Origin: CAVQAH01 sp963784195
GTDB taxonomy: Bacteria; Acidobacteriota; Vicinamibacteria; Vicinamibacterales; 2-12-FULL-66-21
Length of the DNA: 64,000 nt
Assembly: GCA_963784195.1 (NCBI GenBank)
Contig: CAWARA010000016.1
Span: forward strand, 540,386 to 604,385
Direction: 5' to 3'
A model generated the notes under the pieces. The model did not search any database. It was not told the origin of the DNA and worked only from the letters and a program-made list of their open reading frames with translations. The position numbers and the translations under genes are program-made. Shown here piece by piece: positions 10,133-19,407 of this stretch. Each line of letters begins with the position of its first letter. Within the stretch, counting starts at the first letter, position 1.

Positions 10133-11722
10133 GTGTCGATTTATCTCGGTCTGGATTCCAGCACGCAAAGCCTGACGGCAACGGTTATCGAGGTCGAGGA
10201 CCCGCGCGGCTCGGTCGTCGCGACCCGAACGTTCCAGTTCGACGAGGCGTTGCCGGCCTACGGCACCCGCCACGGCGTGTTGCCGTCACACAGTGGAGCC
10301 GTCGTCCACGCGCCGCCGCTCATGTGGGCGGAGGCGCTCGAGATCATGTTCGACGCGCTGACGCGCGAGCACGACATCGACTGGAGCCAGCTGCGCGCGA
10401 TTTCCGGATCGGCTCAACAGCACGGCAGCGTCTACCTGAATGCCCTGGCAACTGATCGACTGGCAAGGCTCGACGGCACAGGCGGCATTGCGTCACAGCT
10501 CGCAGATGTTCTCTCCCGCGCGACGTCGCCAATCTGGATGGACTCGAGCACCACGGAGGACTGCCGCGCGATCGAAGCGGCCGTCGGCGGAGCGTCGACC
10601 CTTGCGGCGCTCACCGGCTCTCGTGCGTTCGAGCGCTTCACAGGCCCGCAGATTCGCAAGTTCGCGCGGGAAGATCCGTCGGGCTATCAACGAACAGACA
10701 GAATTCATCTCGTCAGCTCGTGGATGGCGTCGCTCCTGGCCGGCGCACACGCGCCGATCGACAGGGGCGACGGCTCCGGCATGAACCTGATGGATCTCGC
10801 CGCCGGCCAGTGGTCGCGCGCGGCACTCGACGCCACGGCTCCGGACCTTGATTCGAAGCTCGCGCCACTCGTTCCCTCTTCAACGATTGTTGGAACACTG
10901 TCGCCTTACTGGATGCGACGCTTCAATCTCCCCGCGGCGCGCGTCGCTGCCTGGTCGGGAGACAACCTGTGCAGCCTGGTGGGCACGGGGCTCGTTCAGG
11001 AAGGCCAGATCGCGATCTCGCTCGGCACCAGCGACACGATCTTCGGCGTGATGTCGAAGCCATCGGTCAGCCCCGATGGCACCGGCCACGTCTTCGCGTC
11101 GCCCACGGGTGAGTTCATGGGCATGACGGTCTTCAAGAACGGATCGCTCGCGCGTGAACGGATCCGCGACGCGTGCGGCCTTGATTGGAATGGCTTCTCG
11201 GACGCGCTCCGGCGCACCACACCAGGCAACGGCGGCGCCATGATGCTGCCGTGGTTCGACCCCGAAATCACGCCACCAGTCCTGACACCTGGGGTACGGA
11301 CAGCGGGACTTTCAGAGCCACACGGCCCGGCCCACGTTCGCGCCGTCATCGAGGCACAGATGATGTCGATGGCCTTGCACAGCCGGTGGATGCGAGTGAC
11401 GCCTTCCGAGATCCGCGCAACGGGCGGCGCCGCCACCAACCGCGAGATCATGCAGGTCGCCGCAGACGTGTTCGGGGTCCCCGTTCAGCGTTTGCAGCTG
11501 GCGAATTCAGCAGCGCTCGGTGCCGCACTGCGCGCGTGGCACGCCGATGCGCTGGCTGACGCGTCGCCAGTCGCCTGGCGCGACATCGTCGCCGGCTTCA
11601 CCGATCCCGTAGCCGGATCGCGAGTAGCCCCGATTCCGGCGAATGTCGAAATCTATCGGCGCGCAATGCGAGAATTTGAAGACTGGCAGTCCCGTGTCTT
11701 GTCAGAGATCAGTCGTCCATAG
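10133..11722 (+). CDS. xylB: Xylulokinase, FGGY family, eukaryotic XYLB-like subtype
   Basis: 529 aa with a GTG start, GGAGGA six bases upstream. It phosphorylates D-xylulose to D-xylulose 5-phosphate using ATP in the cytoplasm. The N-terminal FGGY nucleotide-binding motif is LGLDSSTQSLTATVIE. The signatures SGSAQQHGSVY, SPIWMDSSTTEDC, TGSRAFERFTGPQI, RIHLVSSWMASLLAG and GDGSGMNLMDL are those of the animal/fungal XYLB-type enzymes rather than of E. coli XylB. The second domain carries AWSGDNLCSLVGTG, SLGTSDTIFG and the ATP-site loop ATGGAATNREIMQV. The length fits the family. Its product is also the end product of the AraB/AraD route at 18.7-21.2 kb, and a LacI gene lies downstream, so it probably belongs to the same pentose programme. 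Confidence 0.9.
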   Translation: MSIYLGLDSSTQSLTATVIEVEDPRGSVVATRTFQFDEALPAYGTRHGVLPSHSGAVVHAPPLMWAEALEIMFDALTREHDIDWSQLRAISGSAQQHGSVYLNALATDRLARLDGTGGIASQLADVLSRATSPIWMDSSTTEDCRAIEAAVGGASTLAALTGSRAFERFTGPQIRKFAREDPSGYQRTDRIHLVSSWMASLLAGAHAPIDRGDGSGMNLMDLAAGQWSRAALDATAPDLDSKLAPLVPSSTIVGTLSPYWMRRFNLPAARVAAWSGDNLCSLVGTGLVQEGQIAISLGTSDTIFGVMSKPSVSPDGTGHVFASPTGEFMGMTVFKNGSLARERIRDACGLDWNGFSDALRRTTPGNGGAMMLPWFDPEITPPVLTPGVRTAGLSEPHGPAHVRAVIEAQMMSMALHSRWMRVTPSEIRATGGAATNREIMQVAADVFGVPVQRLQLANSAALGAALRAWHADALADASPVAWRDIVAGFTDPVAGSRVAPIPANVEIYRRAMREFEDWQSRVLSEISRP

Positions 11723-11744
11723 TCCGGTCTGATGACGCGCCGTT

Positions 11745-11778
11745 CGGCGAGACACGGACTACGAGCTACGAACCACGG
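11745..11778. repeat. Half copy of the GTGGTTCGT-type oligomer repeat
   Basis: GAGACACGGACTACGAGC and the following CTACGAACCACGG match the right arm of the long inverted repeats at 35405, 40289, 50731 and 53986. Only a weak left arm (around 11718-11730, ATAGTCCGG) is present, and it overlaps the kinase stop codon. Confidence 0.6.
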
Positions 11779-11853
11779 CGGCAGCCAAGTGATAGACTTC
11801 CGGATTCAGCGATAAACGATGAACATCGCAGAGATCGCCAGGCGCGCGAACGT
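11776..11853 (+). repeat. 78-bp direct repeat, left copy, carrying a lacI 5'-end remnant
   Basis: This copy matches 13827-13904 over 78 bp with six differences. It includes the untranslated leader (GGCAGCCAAGTGATA, then TTCAGCGATAAACG) and the first 12 codons of a LacI gene starting at 11819 (MNIAEIARRANV). The frame then diverges and stops at TAA 11879-11881. Both mismatches inside the coding part are third-position and silent (gca/gcc, gcg/gcc). That suggests both copies were once translated. It is the scar of a paralogous regulator gene, or one end of a duplication around the TMTC-like gene. Confidence 0.8.
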
Positions 11854-11873
11854 GATGACGTCGCCTATGGGAT

Positions 11874-13801
11874 ATGCCTAACCCGCGCTCGCGAAGACGA
11901 GGCCAGCAAGCTGGGGAATGGTCGCGAGCACGTCAGCGCGAGGCCGTCAACCCTCTTCGCGCTGATGCACCCGGCCGCCGTGGCCGGCTGCTCTGGATCT
12001 CGCTTGGCTTGATCGTCGCCAACGTCCTGGTCTATTGGGCGGTGCGCCGCTATAGTTTCGTCAACTTCGGCGATCAGTTCGTGTACCGACACTCCTCGCC
12101 TCGCCGACGGCCTAACGTGGCAAGGCGTCGTGTGGGCGTTCACGACGGGCCATCAGTATAACTGGCATCCGTTGACCTGGGTGTCACACATGCTCGACGT
12201 ACAGCTGTACGGCATGCAGGCGGACCGCCATCATCTCACCAACCTCCTCCTGCACATCGTCAACACGCTGCTGTTGTTCAGGGTGCTTTATCGCATGACG
12301 GGTGCGGTGGGCAGCAGCGGTTTCGTCGCTGCGTTGTTTGCCGTCCATCCGTTGCACGTCGAACCGGTCGCCTGGCTCGCGGGACGAAAGGACGTCCTCG
12401 GCGCGCTGTTCATGGATGCTCACGCTGGGGAGCTATGTCAGCTACGTGCGGCGGCCGCGGCGAACGCGCTACGTGCTGGTGCTCGTGTGGTTCGCGCTCG
12501 GGCTGCTGGCGAAACCGATCCTGGCGACGCTGCCGTTCGTGTTGCTGCTGCTCGACTACTGGCCCCTTGGCCGTGTGAGATTCGCCGACGCCGCGGCGTC
12601 GCCGCACGAAGCGACGCGCAGTCCAGAGGATCGAGGGGTGTGGGTTCAGTTGCTGCGAGAGAAGGCGCCGATGTTCGCGCTCGCCGTCACGGCGATTCTC
12701 GTGACTGTCCTCGTCCAGCAGCGAGACGGCGCCGCCGTTGGCCTCAATCACGTGCCCCGGATGCTGCTCGCAGGAAACGCCTTCGTGTCGTACGTGACCT
12801 ACGTCGGCAAGATGCTGTGGCCAGCGCGATTGGCGGCTTTTTACCCTTACACGTCGTTGCCGTCCTGGCAGGTGACGGGATCTGCTCTGGTTCTGGTCGC
12901 CGCCTTCTGTGTTGCCCTGTGGTCCGCCCGCCGTCACCCGTATGTACTCGTGGGATGGCTTTGGTACGTTGGTACGCTCGTTCCGGTGATCGGCCTCGTA
13001 CAGGTCAGCAATCAACGGATGGCAGATCGCTACACTTATATGCCGCTGATCGGGTTGTTCCTCATTCTTGCGTGGGGTGTGCCGGACCTCCTCGCGGGAT
13101 GGCGCCGCAGGCAGATCGCGTTGTCAGTCGCCGCTGGGATGGTTTTGATCGCGTGCGTGACCACTGCACGCGAGCAGGTCCGCACGTGGGAAAACCGACT
13201 CACGCTCTGGCAGCACGCGGCAGACGTCACCACCAACAATTTCATGGCGCATAGCAACCTGGCCGAGGTAGCCGCAAGTCAGGAGAAGTTCGACGAGGCG
13301 ATTGCGCACTTGAAGGAAGCGGTGCGTCTCCGGCCGCGTTCCGCGAACGCGCGCTTCATGCTGGGGGATACCCTGAATCGCGCAGGAAAAGTGGACGAGG
13401 CCGTGGCCGAGTACAGCGAGATCGTACGCATCGCTCCTCAGTTCGCAGAAGCACACAACAGTCTTGGAGTCGCGTTGAAAGCGCAAGGGAAGGCCAGCGA
13501 AGCCACCACGCATTTTACGGAGGCGGCGCGTTTGAAACCGTAATTCGCGGAGGCGCGTTACAACTTCGGGCGGGCACTGGCCGAGCAGGAGCGATTCGAC
13601 GAGGCAATTCCTGAAATGTTGGAGGCTGTGCGACTCAAACCCAACCAGGCGGCATGGCACTACGATCTGGCGGGCTGTTATTACGCGAAGGGCGATACCG
13701 AGCAGGCGAGTCGGCACCTCGAGAGAACGTTGAAGCTCGACCCGAAGCATAAGGCGGCGCGGCGCGCGCTGAGCGATCTGAAACGGCAACGCGCGCGATG
13801 A
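11874..13801 (+). CDS. TMTC-like polytopic membrane protein with C-terminal TPRs, disrupted
   Basis: An N-terminal membrane segment (LLWISLGLIVANVLVYWAV) precedes the signature of bacterial TMTC/DUF1736-type proteins: GHQYNWHPLTWVSHMLD, HHLTNLLLHIVNTLLLF and HPLHVEPVAWLAGRKD. About ten membrane segments follow, with QVSNQRMADRYTYMPLIG. Four or more TPR units end the protein (MAHSNLAEVAASQEKFDEAI, MLGDTLNRAGKVDEAVAEY, NSLGVALKAQGKASEAT). Three lesions interrupt it: a shift near 12085, an inserted A at about 12413 (restoring LFWMLTLGSYV), and an in-frame TAA at 13541-13543 where family TPRs have an acidic residue before FAEARYNFGRAL. Such proteins are glycosyltransferase-C-like. The substrate is unknown. 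The start codon overlaps the lacI remnant and has no good ribosome site. Confidence 0.7.
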
Positions 13802-13826
13802 GCCCATGTCGACTGTTACACGGCAG

Positions 13827-13904
13827 CGGCGGCAGCCAAGTGATACACTCCAGCATTCAGCGATAAACGATGAACATCGCCGAGATCGCCAGGCGCGCCA
13901 ACGT
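13827..13904 (+). repeat. 78-bp direct repeat, right copy (leader and start of the intact lacI)
   Basis: The partner of 11776-11853. It contains the leader and codons 1-12 of the intact LacI gene at 13870. The two copies bracket the TMTC-like gene exactly, about 2.05 kb apart. Confidence 0.8.
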
Positions 13905-14877
13905 CTCGACTGCCACCGTCTCACGCGCCATCAACCAGAGCGGGCCGGTCAAGGCGGCGACCGCGCGGAAGGTGTGGCGCGCGATATCCGAGCTCAATTA
14001 CTACCCGAACAGCCACGCCCGGGCGCTGGTCTCCGGCCGCAGCCGTATGATCGGGCTCATCGTCTCGGACATCACCAACCCGTTCTTCCCCGAGCTGATT
14101 CGCAGCTTCGAGACGCAGGCGTCGCAACAGCAGTACGACCTGCTCTTCACGAGCACCGACTATCTGACGAGCAGGATGACGACCTGTCTCCGGCGCATGC
14201 TCGAGCGCAAGGTCGACGGCGTTGCGATGATGACGTCGGAAATGGACATGAGCCTGATCAAAGAGCTCGGCCGGCGCGGCGTGCCGCTGGTGTTCATGGA
14301 CGTCGGTCAGGTCGGTCCGAAGATGAGCCACGTCGCGATCGACTACGCCAACGGCGTCAAGCAGGCCGTCGATCATCTCGTCGCGCTCGGCCACAAGCAG
14401 ATCGGCTTCATCAGCGGTCCGCTCGATCTGCACTCCGCGCGAACCCGCAGGCAGGCGTTTCTGGACGCCGTGCGCGGACACGGGCTCTCGCCCGACAAAC
14501 GGCTGATTCGCGAAGGGACGCATACCGCAGAGGGCGGACAGAAGGCCATGGCCGCGATCCTCCGTCTCTCGCGGCATCCCACCGCGGTCGTCTCGTCGAA
14601 CGACTGGACCGCCATCGGAGCCCTGCACGCCATCCATGCCGCGGGGCTGCGCGTGCCGTCGGATATTTCACTCGTCGGGTTCGACGACATCCCGCTCGTC
14701 AGCTACACGAATCCTTCTCTCACCACCGTGCGAATGTCGGCCGCCGACGTCGGGTCGACGGCGTTCGACGCGCTGTTCAAGCTGATTGGCGGTGAACGTT
14801 TGGAAGGGGATGTGTATCAGGTGCCGACGCGGTTGATCGTCAGGGAATCAACGACGAAGCCAGCGGCTCGTCGGTAG
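13870..14877 (+). CDS. LacI/GalR-family transcriptional regulator
   Basis: 335 aa. Residues 1-50 form the LacI helix-turn-helix and hinge (MNIAEIARRANVSTATVSRA, then LNYYPNSHARALVSGRS). A periplasmic-binding-protein-like effector domain follows (IGLIVSDITNPFFPELI, GHKQIGFISGP, AVVSSNDWTAIGALHAI, DISLVGFDDIPLVSYTNPSL). The length is standard. There is no Shine-Dalgarno sequence before the ATG. It is the only LacI-family gene in the window. LacI-type operators (TGTAAACGATTACA and variants) occur in the arabinose promoter regions at 24263-24302 and 31681-31694, so it is the obvious candidate regulator of that island. The ligand is probably a pentose or phosphorylated intermediate, which is inference. 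A 5' remnant of a near-identical gene lies at 11819. Confidence 0.92.
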   Translation: MNIAEIARRANVSTATVSRAINQSGPVKAATARKVWRAISELNYYPNSHARALVSGRSRMIGLIVSDITNPFFPELIRSFETQASQQQYDLLFTSTDYLTSRMTTCLRRMLERKVDGVAMMTSEMDMSLIKELGRRGVPLVFMDVGQVGPKMSHVAIDYANGVKQAVDHLVALGHKQIGFISGPLDLHSARTRRQAFLDAVRGHGLSPDKRLIREGTHTAEGGQKAMAAILRLSRHPTAVVSSNDWTAIGALHAIHAAGLRVPSDISLVGFDDIPLVSYTNPSLTTVRMSAADVGSTAFDALFKLIGGERLEGDVYQVPTRLIVRESTTKPAARR

Positions 14878-14990
14878 ACGGATCCGCCGCCGGCGGCCCT
14901 TTCTCCTTTGCCGGCCCGGGCGTCACCACTAGCCGTCTTGACACGTGGAAACTTGCACCATTCGAGTCAAGTTTCCTCACCAGACGGCGG

Positions 14991-15008
14991 CCCCGCGAAG
15001 CGGGGTTT
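14991..15008 (+). terminator. Rho-independent terminator after lacI
   Basis: CCCCGC-GAA-GCGGGG followed by TTT, 114 bp past the lacI stop and 73 bp before the kinase start. The stem is short but GC-only with a stable GAA loop. Confidence 0.65.
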
Positions 15009-15080
15009 CAAGCAATGCCACCTAGCGAGGCGGAGCCGCTTGGGTCTGAGGCGCAGTCTCGCTAGAATCAGCCTCGAGCC

Positions 15081-17783
15081 ATGCCTTTGTCCGACGGCAC
15101 TCGCCTCGGATCGTACGAGATTCTCTCTGCTCTCGGGGCTGGCGGAATGGGCGAAGTGTATCGGGCGCGCGACACGCAGCTCGATCGCGACGTCGCCATC
15201 AAGCTCCTGCCCGAGGCGTTCGCGGATGACCCGGACCGGTTGGCGAGGTTTCAACGCGAAGCGAAAGTCCTCGCCTCGCTGAATCATCCGCATATCGCCG
15301 CCATTTACGGACTCGAGGACGCCGACGGCGTCAAGGCCATCGTGATGGAACTCGTCGAGGGCGAGGATCTGGCGCAGCGGTTGAGGCGCGGCGCCATTCC
15401 TCTCGACGAGGCGCTGCCGATCGCGCGGCAGATCGCGGAGGCGCTCGAGGCGGCCCACGAGCAAGGGATCATCCACCGCGATCTGAAGCCCGCGAACATC
15501 AAGGTGCGACCCGACGGCGCGGTGAAGGTGCTGGACTTCGGCCTCGCGAAGGCGCTGGAGCCAGCGGCGGGATCAAGCGTGGACGTGACGCCGTCACCAA
15601 CGATCACGAGCCCGGCGATCACTCAGATGGGCATCATTCTCGGCACCGCTGCCTACATGAGTCCCGAGCAGGTGAAGGGACGTCAGGCTGACAAGCGGAG
15701 CGACGTGTGGGCGTTCGGTGCCGTGCTCTACGAGATGCTGTCGGGCCGGCGAGCGTTCAAGGGTGACGATGTTTCCGATACGCTCGCATCGGTCCTGCGC
15801 CAGGACGTCGACTGGACGACGCTTCCCGCGCCGACGCCGGCGCCCGTACGGCATCTGCTCGCACGGTGTCTCGATCGGGACGTCAAGCGGCGGCTGCGCG
15901 ACATCGGCGAAGCGCGAATTGTGCTGGAGGATCCCGCCGCGCGTACGATGGAAGAGGCGGCGGCCCCCGGCACGCTCACTCCGCCGCGGCCGCTCTGGCG
16001 GCGCGGCCTGCCTGTCGCGATCGCGATGCTCGCCGCCACCGCGCTGGGTGGCGCAGCCGTGTGGACGCTGAAGCCGTCAGCTGCGCCCGCCGTCGTACGT
16101 TTTGCGTTCGCACTCCCTCAAGGTCAGAACTTCACCACCCCAGGACGGAGCCATATCGCGATCTCACCCGACGGCACAAAGATGGTGTACGTCGCGAATT
16201 TTCGTCTGTACCTTCGCTCTATGGGTGATCTCGACGCGAGGCCAATCCACGGCACCGACATCCCGCCATCTGGTGGCAGGCCATCCTTCGTATCGAGTCC
16301 GGCCTTTTCGCCCGACGGTCAATTCGTCGTGTTCTTTTCTGGAACCGACAACACGCTGAAGACGATTTCAGTCAGCGGGGGAACAGCCGCGACCCTCTGC
16401 CCTGCCACGATCGTCTTCGGCATGAGCTGGGGCGACACCGGCATTGTCTTCGGCCAGGGTGCTGGCGGCATCATGCGGGTCTCCCCCACCGGCGGCACGC
16501 CCGAACAACTCATCAGCGTTCACGGCGACGAGATCGCGCACGGCCCTGAGATATTGCCCGACGGGCAGTCATTGCTGATGACCCTCACGTCCGGCAACAA
16601 TCCCGACCGCTGGGAGAAGGCACGAATCGTCGTCCAGTCTCTCACGTCCGGTGAACGGAAGATCCTGATCGAGGCCGGAAGCGATGCCCGTTATTCGCCC
16701 ACGGGCCATCTCGTCTATGCGCTCAGCGGAGTCGCATACGCCGTACCGTTCGATCTCGGCCAACTGAAGATCACGGGCAGTGCCGTGCCGGTTATCGAGG
16801 GAGTGCGAAGGGCGGGCACCCCCACGGGAACAGCGCAACTGAGCTTCTCGCGCAGCGGGTCGCTCATGTACATTCCCGGACCGGTTTCCTTGACAGGAGA
16901 CCAGCGGGACCTCGCATGGGTCGACCGCACCGGCGCGGCCACGCCACTGAAGCTACCGGTGGGCTCATATCAGCATGTCCGGGTGTCTCCTGACGGGCAG
17001 CGCCTCACGGTCGGCACTGATGACGGTCAAGAAGCGAACGTCCATGTGTACGCGCCGGGCAGCGGCACGTCCATTCGGCGCCTGACGTTCGGGGGGAACA
17101 GCCGCTTTCCCATCTGGACTGCCGATGGCAAGCGGATCGCCTTTCAATCGGATCGCGACGGCGACCGCGGAATCTTCTGGCAGCCGGTCGATGGCGGCAG
17201 GGCGGAGCGCCTGACGAAAGCAGACGAAGGCACGGCGCACGTGCCCGAAGCCTGGGCGCCTGCCGGGGATCGGCTCCTCTACACCGTGACCACGGGTTCT
17301 CCACCGAGCGTGACGTTGTGGACGCTCTCGTTGAAGGAAAAAAAGACCACGCGCGTCGATGCGGTGGAATCGGGCGCCCCCATCGGCGCGGTCTTTTCGC
17401 CCGACGGTCGGTGGATCGCCTATGCGATCAACAACACGGTCTACGTTCAGCCGTTTCCACCGACCGGCTCCCAGTATCAAATATCAAAACGCGGTCATCA
17501 CCCGATCTGGTCATCTGATGGCAAGGAGCTATTTTACGAACAGGCGCAGTTTCAGTTCCATGTCGTCGCGGTGCGGACCGAGCCGAGCTTCACATTCGGC
17601 AATCCAGTTTCCCTACCGGCAGTCTACGGATCAACCCCCTATTTCTCTTTCAGGAACCGCGACATAGCGCGCGACGGAAAGCGATTCATCTGCCCAGTCC
17701 CGGCCGAATCGGTGTCGGTCCAGGAGATTCGCGTCGTGCTGAACTGGTTCGAGGAGTTGAAGCGCCTGGTGCCGAGGAAGTAG
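15081..17783 (+). CDS. Membrane Ser/Thr protein kinase with extracytoplasmic TolB/PD40 propeller
   Basis: 900 aa. The kinase domain spans about residues 12-285: glycine loop GAGGMGEVY (19-27), catalytic lysine VAIK (K41), HRDLKPANIKV, DFGLAKAL, and activation segment GTAAYMSPEQVKG with the following SDVWAFGAVLYEMLSG. A membrane helix near residue 313 (LPVAIAMLAATALGGAAVW) separates it from an extracytoplasmic propeller of PD40/TolB-like repeats (ISPDGTKMVYV, FSPDGQFVVFF, VSPDGQRLTVG, WTADGKRIAFQSDRDG, FSPDGRWIAYA, WSSDGKELFYE). This build is abundant in Acidobacteriota. It probably senses an external cue and phosphorylates unknown cytoplasmic proteins. Other start candidates were not considered because the kinase N-lobe begins at once. 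It stands alone between two transcription units. Confidence 0.93.
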   Translation: MPLSDGTRLGSYEILSALGAGGMGEVYRARDTQLDRDVAIKLLPEAFADDPDRLARFQREAKVLASLNHPHIAAIYGLEDADGVKAIVMELVEGEDLAQRLRRGAIPLDEALPIARQIAEALEAAHEQGIIHRDLKPANIKVRPDGAVKVLDFGLAKALEPAAGSSVDVTPSPTITSPAITQMGIILGTAAYMSPEQVKGRQADKRSDVWAFGAVLYEMLSGRRAFKGDDVSDTLASVLRQDVDWTTLPAPTPAPVRHLLARCLDRDVKRRLRDIGEARIVLEDPAARTMEEAAAPGTLTPPRPLWRRGLPVAIAMLAATALGGAAVWTLKPSAAPAVVRFAFALPQGQNFTTPGRSHIAISPDGTKMVYVANFRLYLRSMGDLDARPIHGTDIPPSGGRPSFVSSPAFSPDGQFVVFFSGTDNTLKTISVSGGTAATLCPATIVFGMSWGDTGIVFGQGAGGIMRVSPTGGTPEQLISVHGDEIAHGPEILPDGQSLLMTLTSGNNPDRWEKARIVVQSLTSGERKILIEAGSDARYSPTGHLVYALSGVAYAVPFDLGQLKITGSAVPVIEGVRRAGTPTGTAQLSFSRSGSLMYIPGPVSLTGDQRDLAWVDRTGAATPLKLPVGSYQHVRVSPDGQRLTVGTDDGQEANVHVYAPGSGTSIRRLTFGGNSRFPIWTADGKRIAFQSDRDGDRGIFWQPVDGGRAERLTKADEGTAHVPEAWAPAGDRLLYTVTTGSPPSVTLWTLSLKEKKTTRVDAVESGAPIGAVFSPDGRWIAYAINNTVYVQPFPPTGSQYQISKRGHHPIWSSDGKELFYEQAQFQFHVVAVRTEPSFTFGNPVSLPAVYGSTPYFSFRNRDIARDGKRFICPVPAESVSVQEIRVVLNWFEELKRLVPRK

Positions 17784-17815
17784 TTACGAGACCACCGCCA
17801 GGCGTTGTCGGCCGC

Positions 17816-18473
17816 TCAGCGTTCCTGGCTCGCGGCGAGCAACCGATCGAACGCATCCGGAGGAAGATCGGCGAGCGAACCGACCGAGACGTCACCATCC
17901 AGCGACCCGGCTTCGGCTGACACCAATGCATCGCATACCGGCGCGACGCGCCGCCTCCATCCCGGCGGCGGCATCCTCGACGACGACGCAACGCGTTGCG
18001 GGGGCGTTCAGGCGTGATGCCGCGGCGAGGAAGACCTGCGGATCGGGCTTGCCTGCCGTCACGTCTTCGGCCGACGCAATAGCATCGATGTACGTCTCGA
18101 GCCTGAGCGCCTGCAGTATCACCTCGACGTTCTGTCGCGGCGCCGAGGACGCAATCGCCTGCCGCCATCCATCACGTCGCAGCCGATCGACCCATTCAAT
18201 CGCACCCGGCAGGGCCGTCACACCCCGCTCGAGCGCCAGACGCCGGTACTGCTCTTCCTTCGCCTCCCCGATGCGTCTGATCACCTCGTCGGTCGTCTCC
18301 TGCCCGAGCCAGCCCCGAATGATGCGATCGTTCTTCTGTCCAAAGCTCTCCAGAAACTGCGCGTAGGTCAGCTCGAACCCTTCTGCGCCAACGGTGTCGC
18401 GCCACGCGACCCAGTGATGGTCGCTCGAATCGACTAACGTGCCATCGAGATCCCAGAGAACGGCTTTTTGCAT
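17816..18473 (-). CDS. HAD-superfamily sugar-phosphate phosphatase/phosphoglucomutase-like protein
   Basis: A cytoplasmic HAD hydrolase: nucleophile motif DLDGTLVDSSDHHW (motif I), SSAPRQNVEVIL (motif II region), and KPDPQVFLAAA with VVVEDAAAGMEAARRAG (motifs III/IV). The cap is the small helical type of beta-phosphoglucomutase-like phosphatases. A frame change near 17920, at a GGTGTC dinucleotide repeat, hides the true C-terminus; the continued frame gives VGSLADLPPDAFDRLLAAS and stops at 17816. The gene is the last of the arabinose operon (GH51, isomerase, AraB, AraD, HAD). It may remove dead-end sugar phosphates, which is inference. A large oligomer inverted repeat fills the whole gap to araD. 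Confidence 0.82.
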
Positions 18474-18487
18474 CTAACTGTCACTTG

Positions 18488-18687
18488 TCAAGTGCGCGGG
18501 TGCGCAAGTGCGCAGGTGCGCGAGTGCGCAGGTGCGCAAGTGCGCAAGTGCGCAAGTGCAAAGTGCCAAGTGCACAAGTGCAGGGCGCGCGACGGCTGGC
18601 TCGTGTTAGCAACTGGGCACGTGGGCACTTTGGCCCGTGAGCACTTTGCGCACTTGCGCACTCGCGCACTTGCGCACTTGCGCACTT
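18488..18687. repeat. Long imperfect inverted repeat made of AAGTGCGC-type units
   Basis: The left array (18488-18582) is a run of degenerate 8-mers (AAGTGCGC, AGGTGCGC, GAGTGCGC, then AAGTGCCA/AGTGCACA). After a spacer of about 35 bp the right array (18617-18687) is the inverted form (GCGCACTTGCGCACTC...). It fills the araD-HAD gap almost completely, and the araD stop codon overlaps its outer end. In RNA it would fold into a long hairpin between two cistrons. Confidence 0.9.
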
Positions 18688-19396
18688 ATTTGTTCCGCTG
18701 CCCGTAATACGCGCGCGGGCCGTGCTTGCGGGCGTAATGTTTGTTGACGAGAAAGTCGTCGGGTCGAGCGGCGTCGGGTGAGGCGCTCCGCACGCGCCAT
18801 TCGAGACGGGCGATGTACTCGAGGATCCTGGCGTGCTCGACGGCGTCGAACGCATCCACTCCCCAGGTGAACGGCCCGTGATTCGAGACGAGCACGCCGG
18901 GCACCGACATCGGCTCGATACCGTCCCGCAGGAACGTTTCGACGATCACGAGGCCTGTGTTGGCCTCGTAGTCGGTCTCGACTTCTTCCTTCAGCATCGC
19001 GCGCGTTACCGGAACGTCGCCGCAGAAATAGTCCGCGTGAGTGGTGCCGAGGCAGCGAACCGGCAGCCTGGCCTGCGCGAGAGCCGTGGCGAACTCCGAG
19101 TGCGTGTGCGCAATGCCTCCGCATTCGAACGCGCGGTAGAGCTCGCGGTGCGTCGGGGTGTCGGACGACGGACGAAGGTCGCCAGCGACGACAGCGCCGG
19201 TCTCGATCGACACGACGACCATGTGCTCGGGCGTGAGCCGCTCATAAGGCACGCCGCTGGGCTTGATGGCAAAAACGCCCGCCGAACGGTCAGCGCCCGA
19301 CACGTTGCCGAACGTCCCCATAACGAGCCCGCTGCCCGCAAGGTCCATGTTGGCGCGATACACCGCATCGCGCAGCCGCGTCAGTTCTCGATCCAT
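18686..19396 (-). CDS. araD: L-ribulose-5-phosphate 4-epimerase
   Basis: 236 aa class II aldolase-fold enzyme. It converts L-ribulose 5-phosphate to D-xylulose 5-phosphate in the cytoplasm, the last step of L-arabinose entry into the pentose phosphate pathway. Visible family signatures are GTFGNVSGADR, FAIKPSGVPYERLTPEHMV, SSDTPTHRELYRAF, the zinc histidines in GIAHTHSEFATALA, the conserved TTHADYFCGDVPVTR, and LVSNHGPFTWG with the third metal histidine. The C-terminal HYARKHGPRAYYGQ is typical. I chose the ATG at 19396 because upstream in-frame ATGs fall inside a hairpin repeat; no good Shine-Dalgarno sequence is visible. It is downstream of araB in the same orientation. Confidence 0.95.
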   Translation of the reverse strand: MDRELTRLRDAVYRANMDLAGSGLVMGTFGNVSGADRSAGVFAIKPSGVPYERLTPEHMVVVSIETGAVVAGDLRPSSDTPTHRELYRAFECGGIAHTHSEFATALAQARLPVRCLGTTHADYFCGDVPVTRAMLKEEVETDYEANTGLVIVETFLRDGIEPMSVPGVLVSNHGPFTWGVDAFDAVEHARILEYIARLEWRVRSASPDAARPDDFLVNKHYARKHGPRAYYGQRNK

Positions 19397-19407
19397 TGTG
19401 GTGTCCC

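Noticed and set aside
13806..14795. A 329-codon open frame overlapping lacI in another frame
   Set aside because: The LacI frame has complete domain signatures. The alternative is Arg-rich out-of-frame translation.
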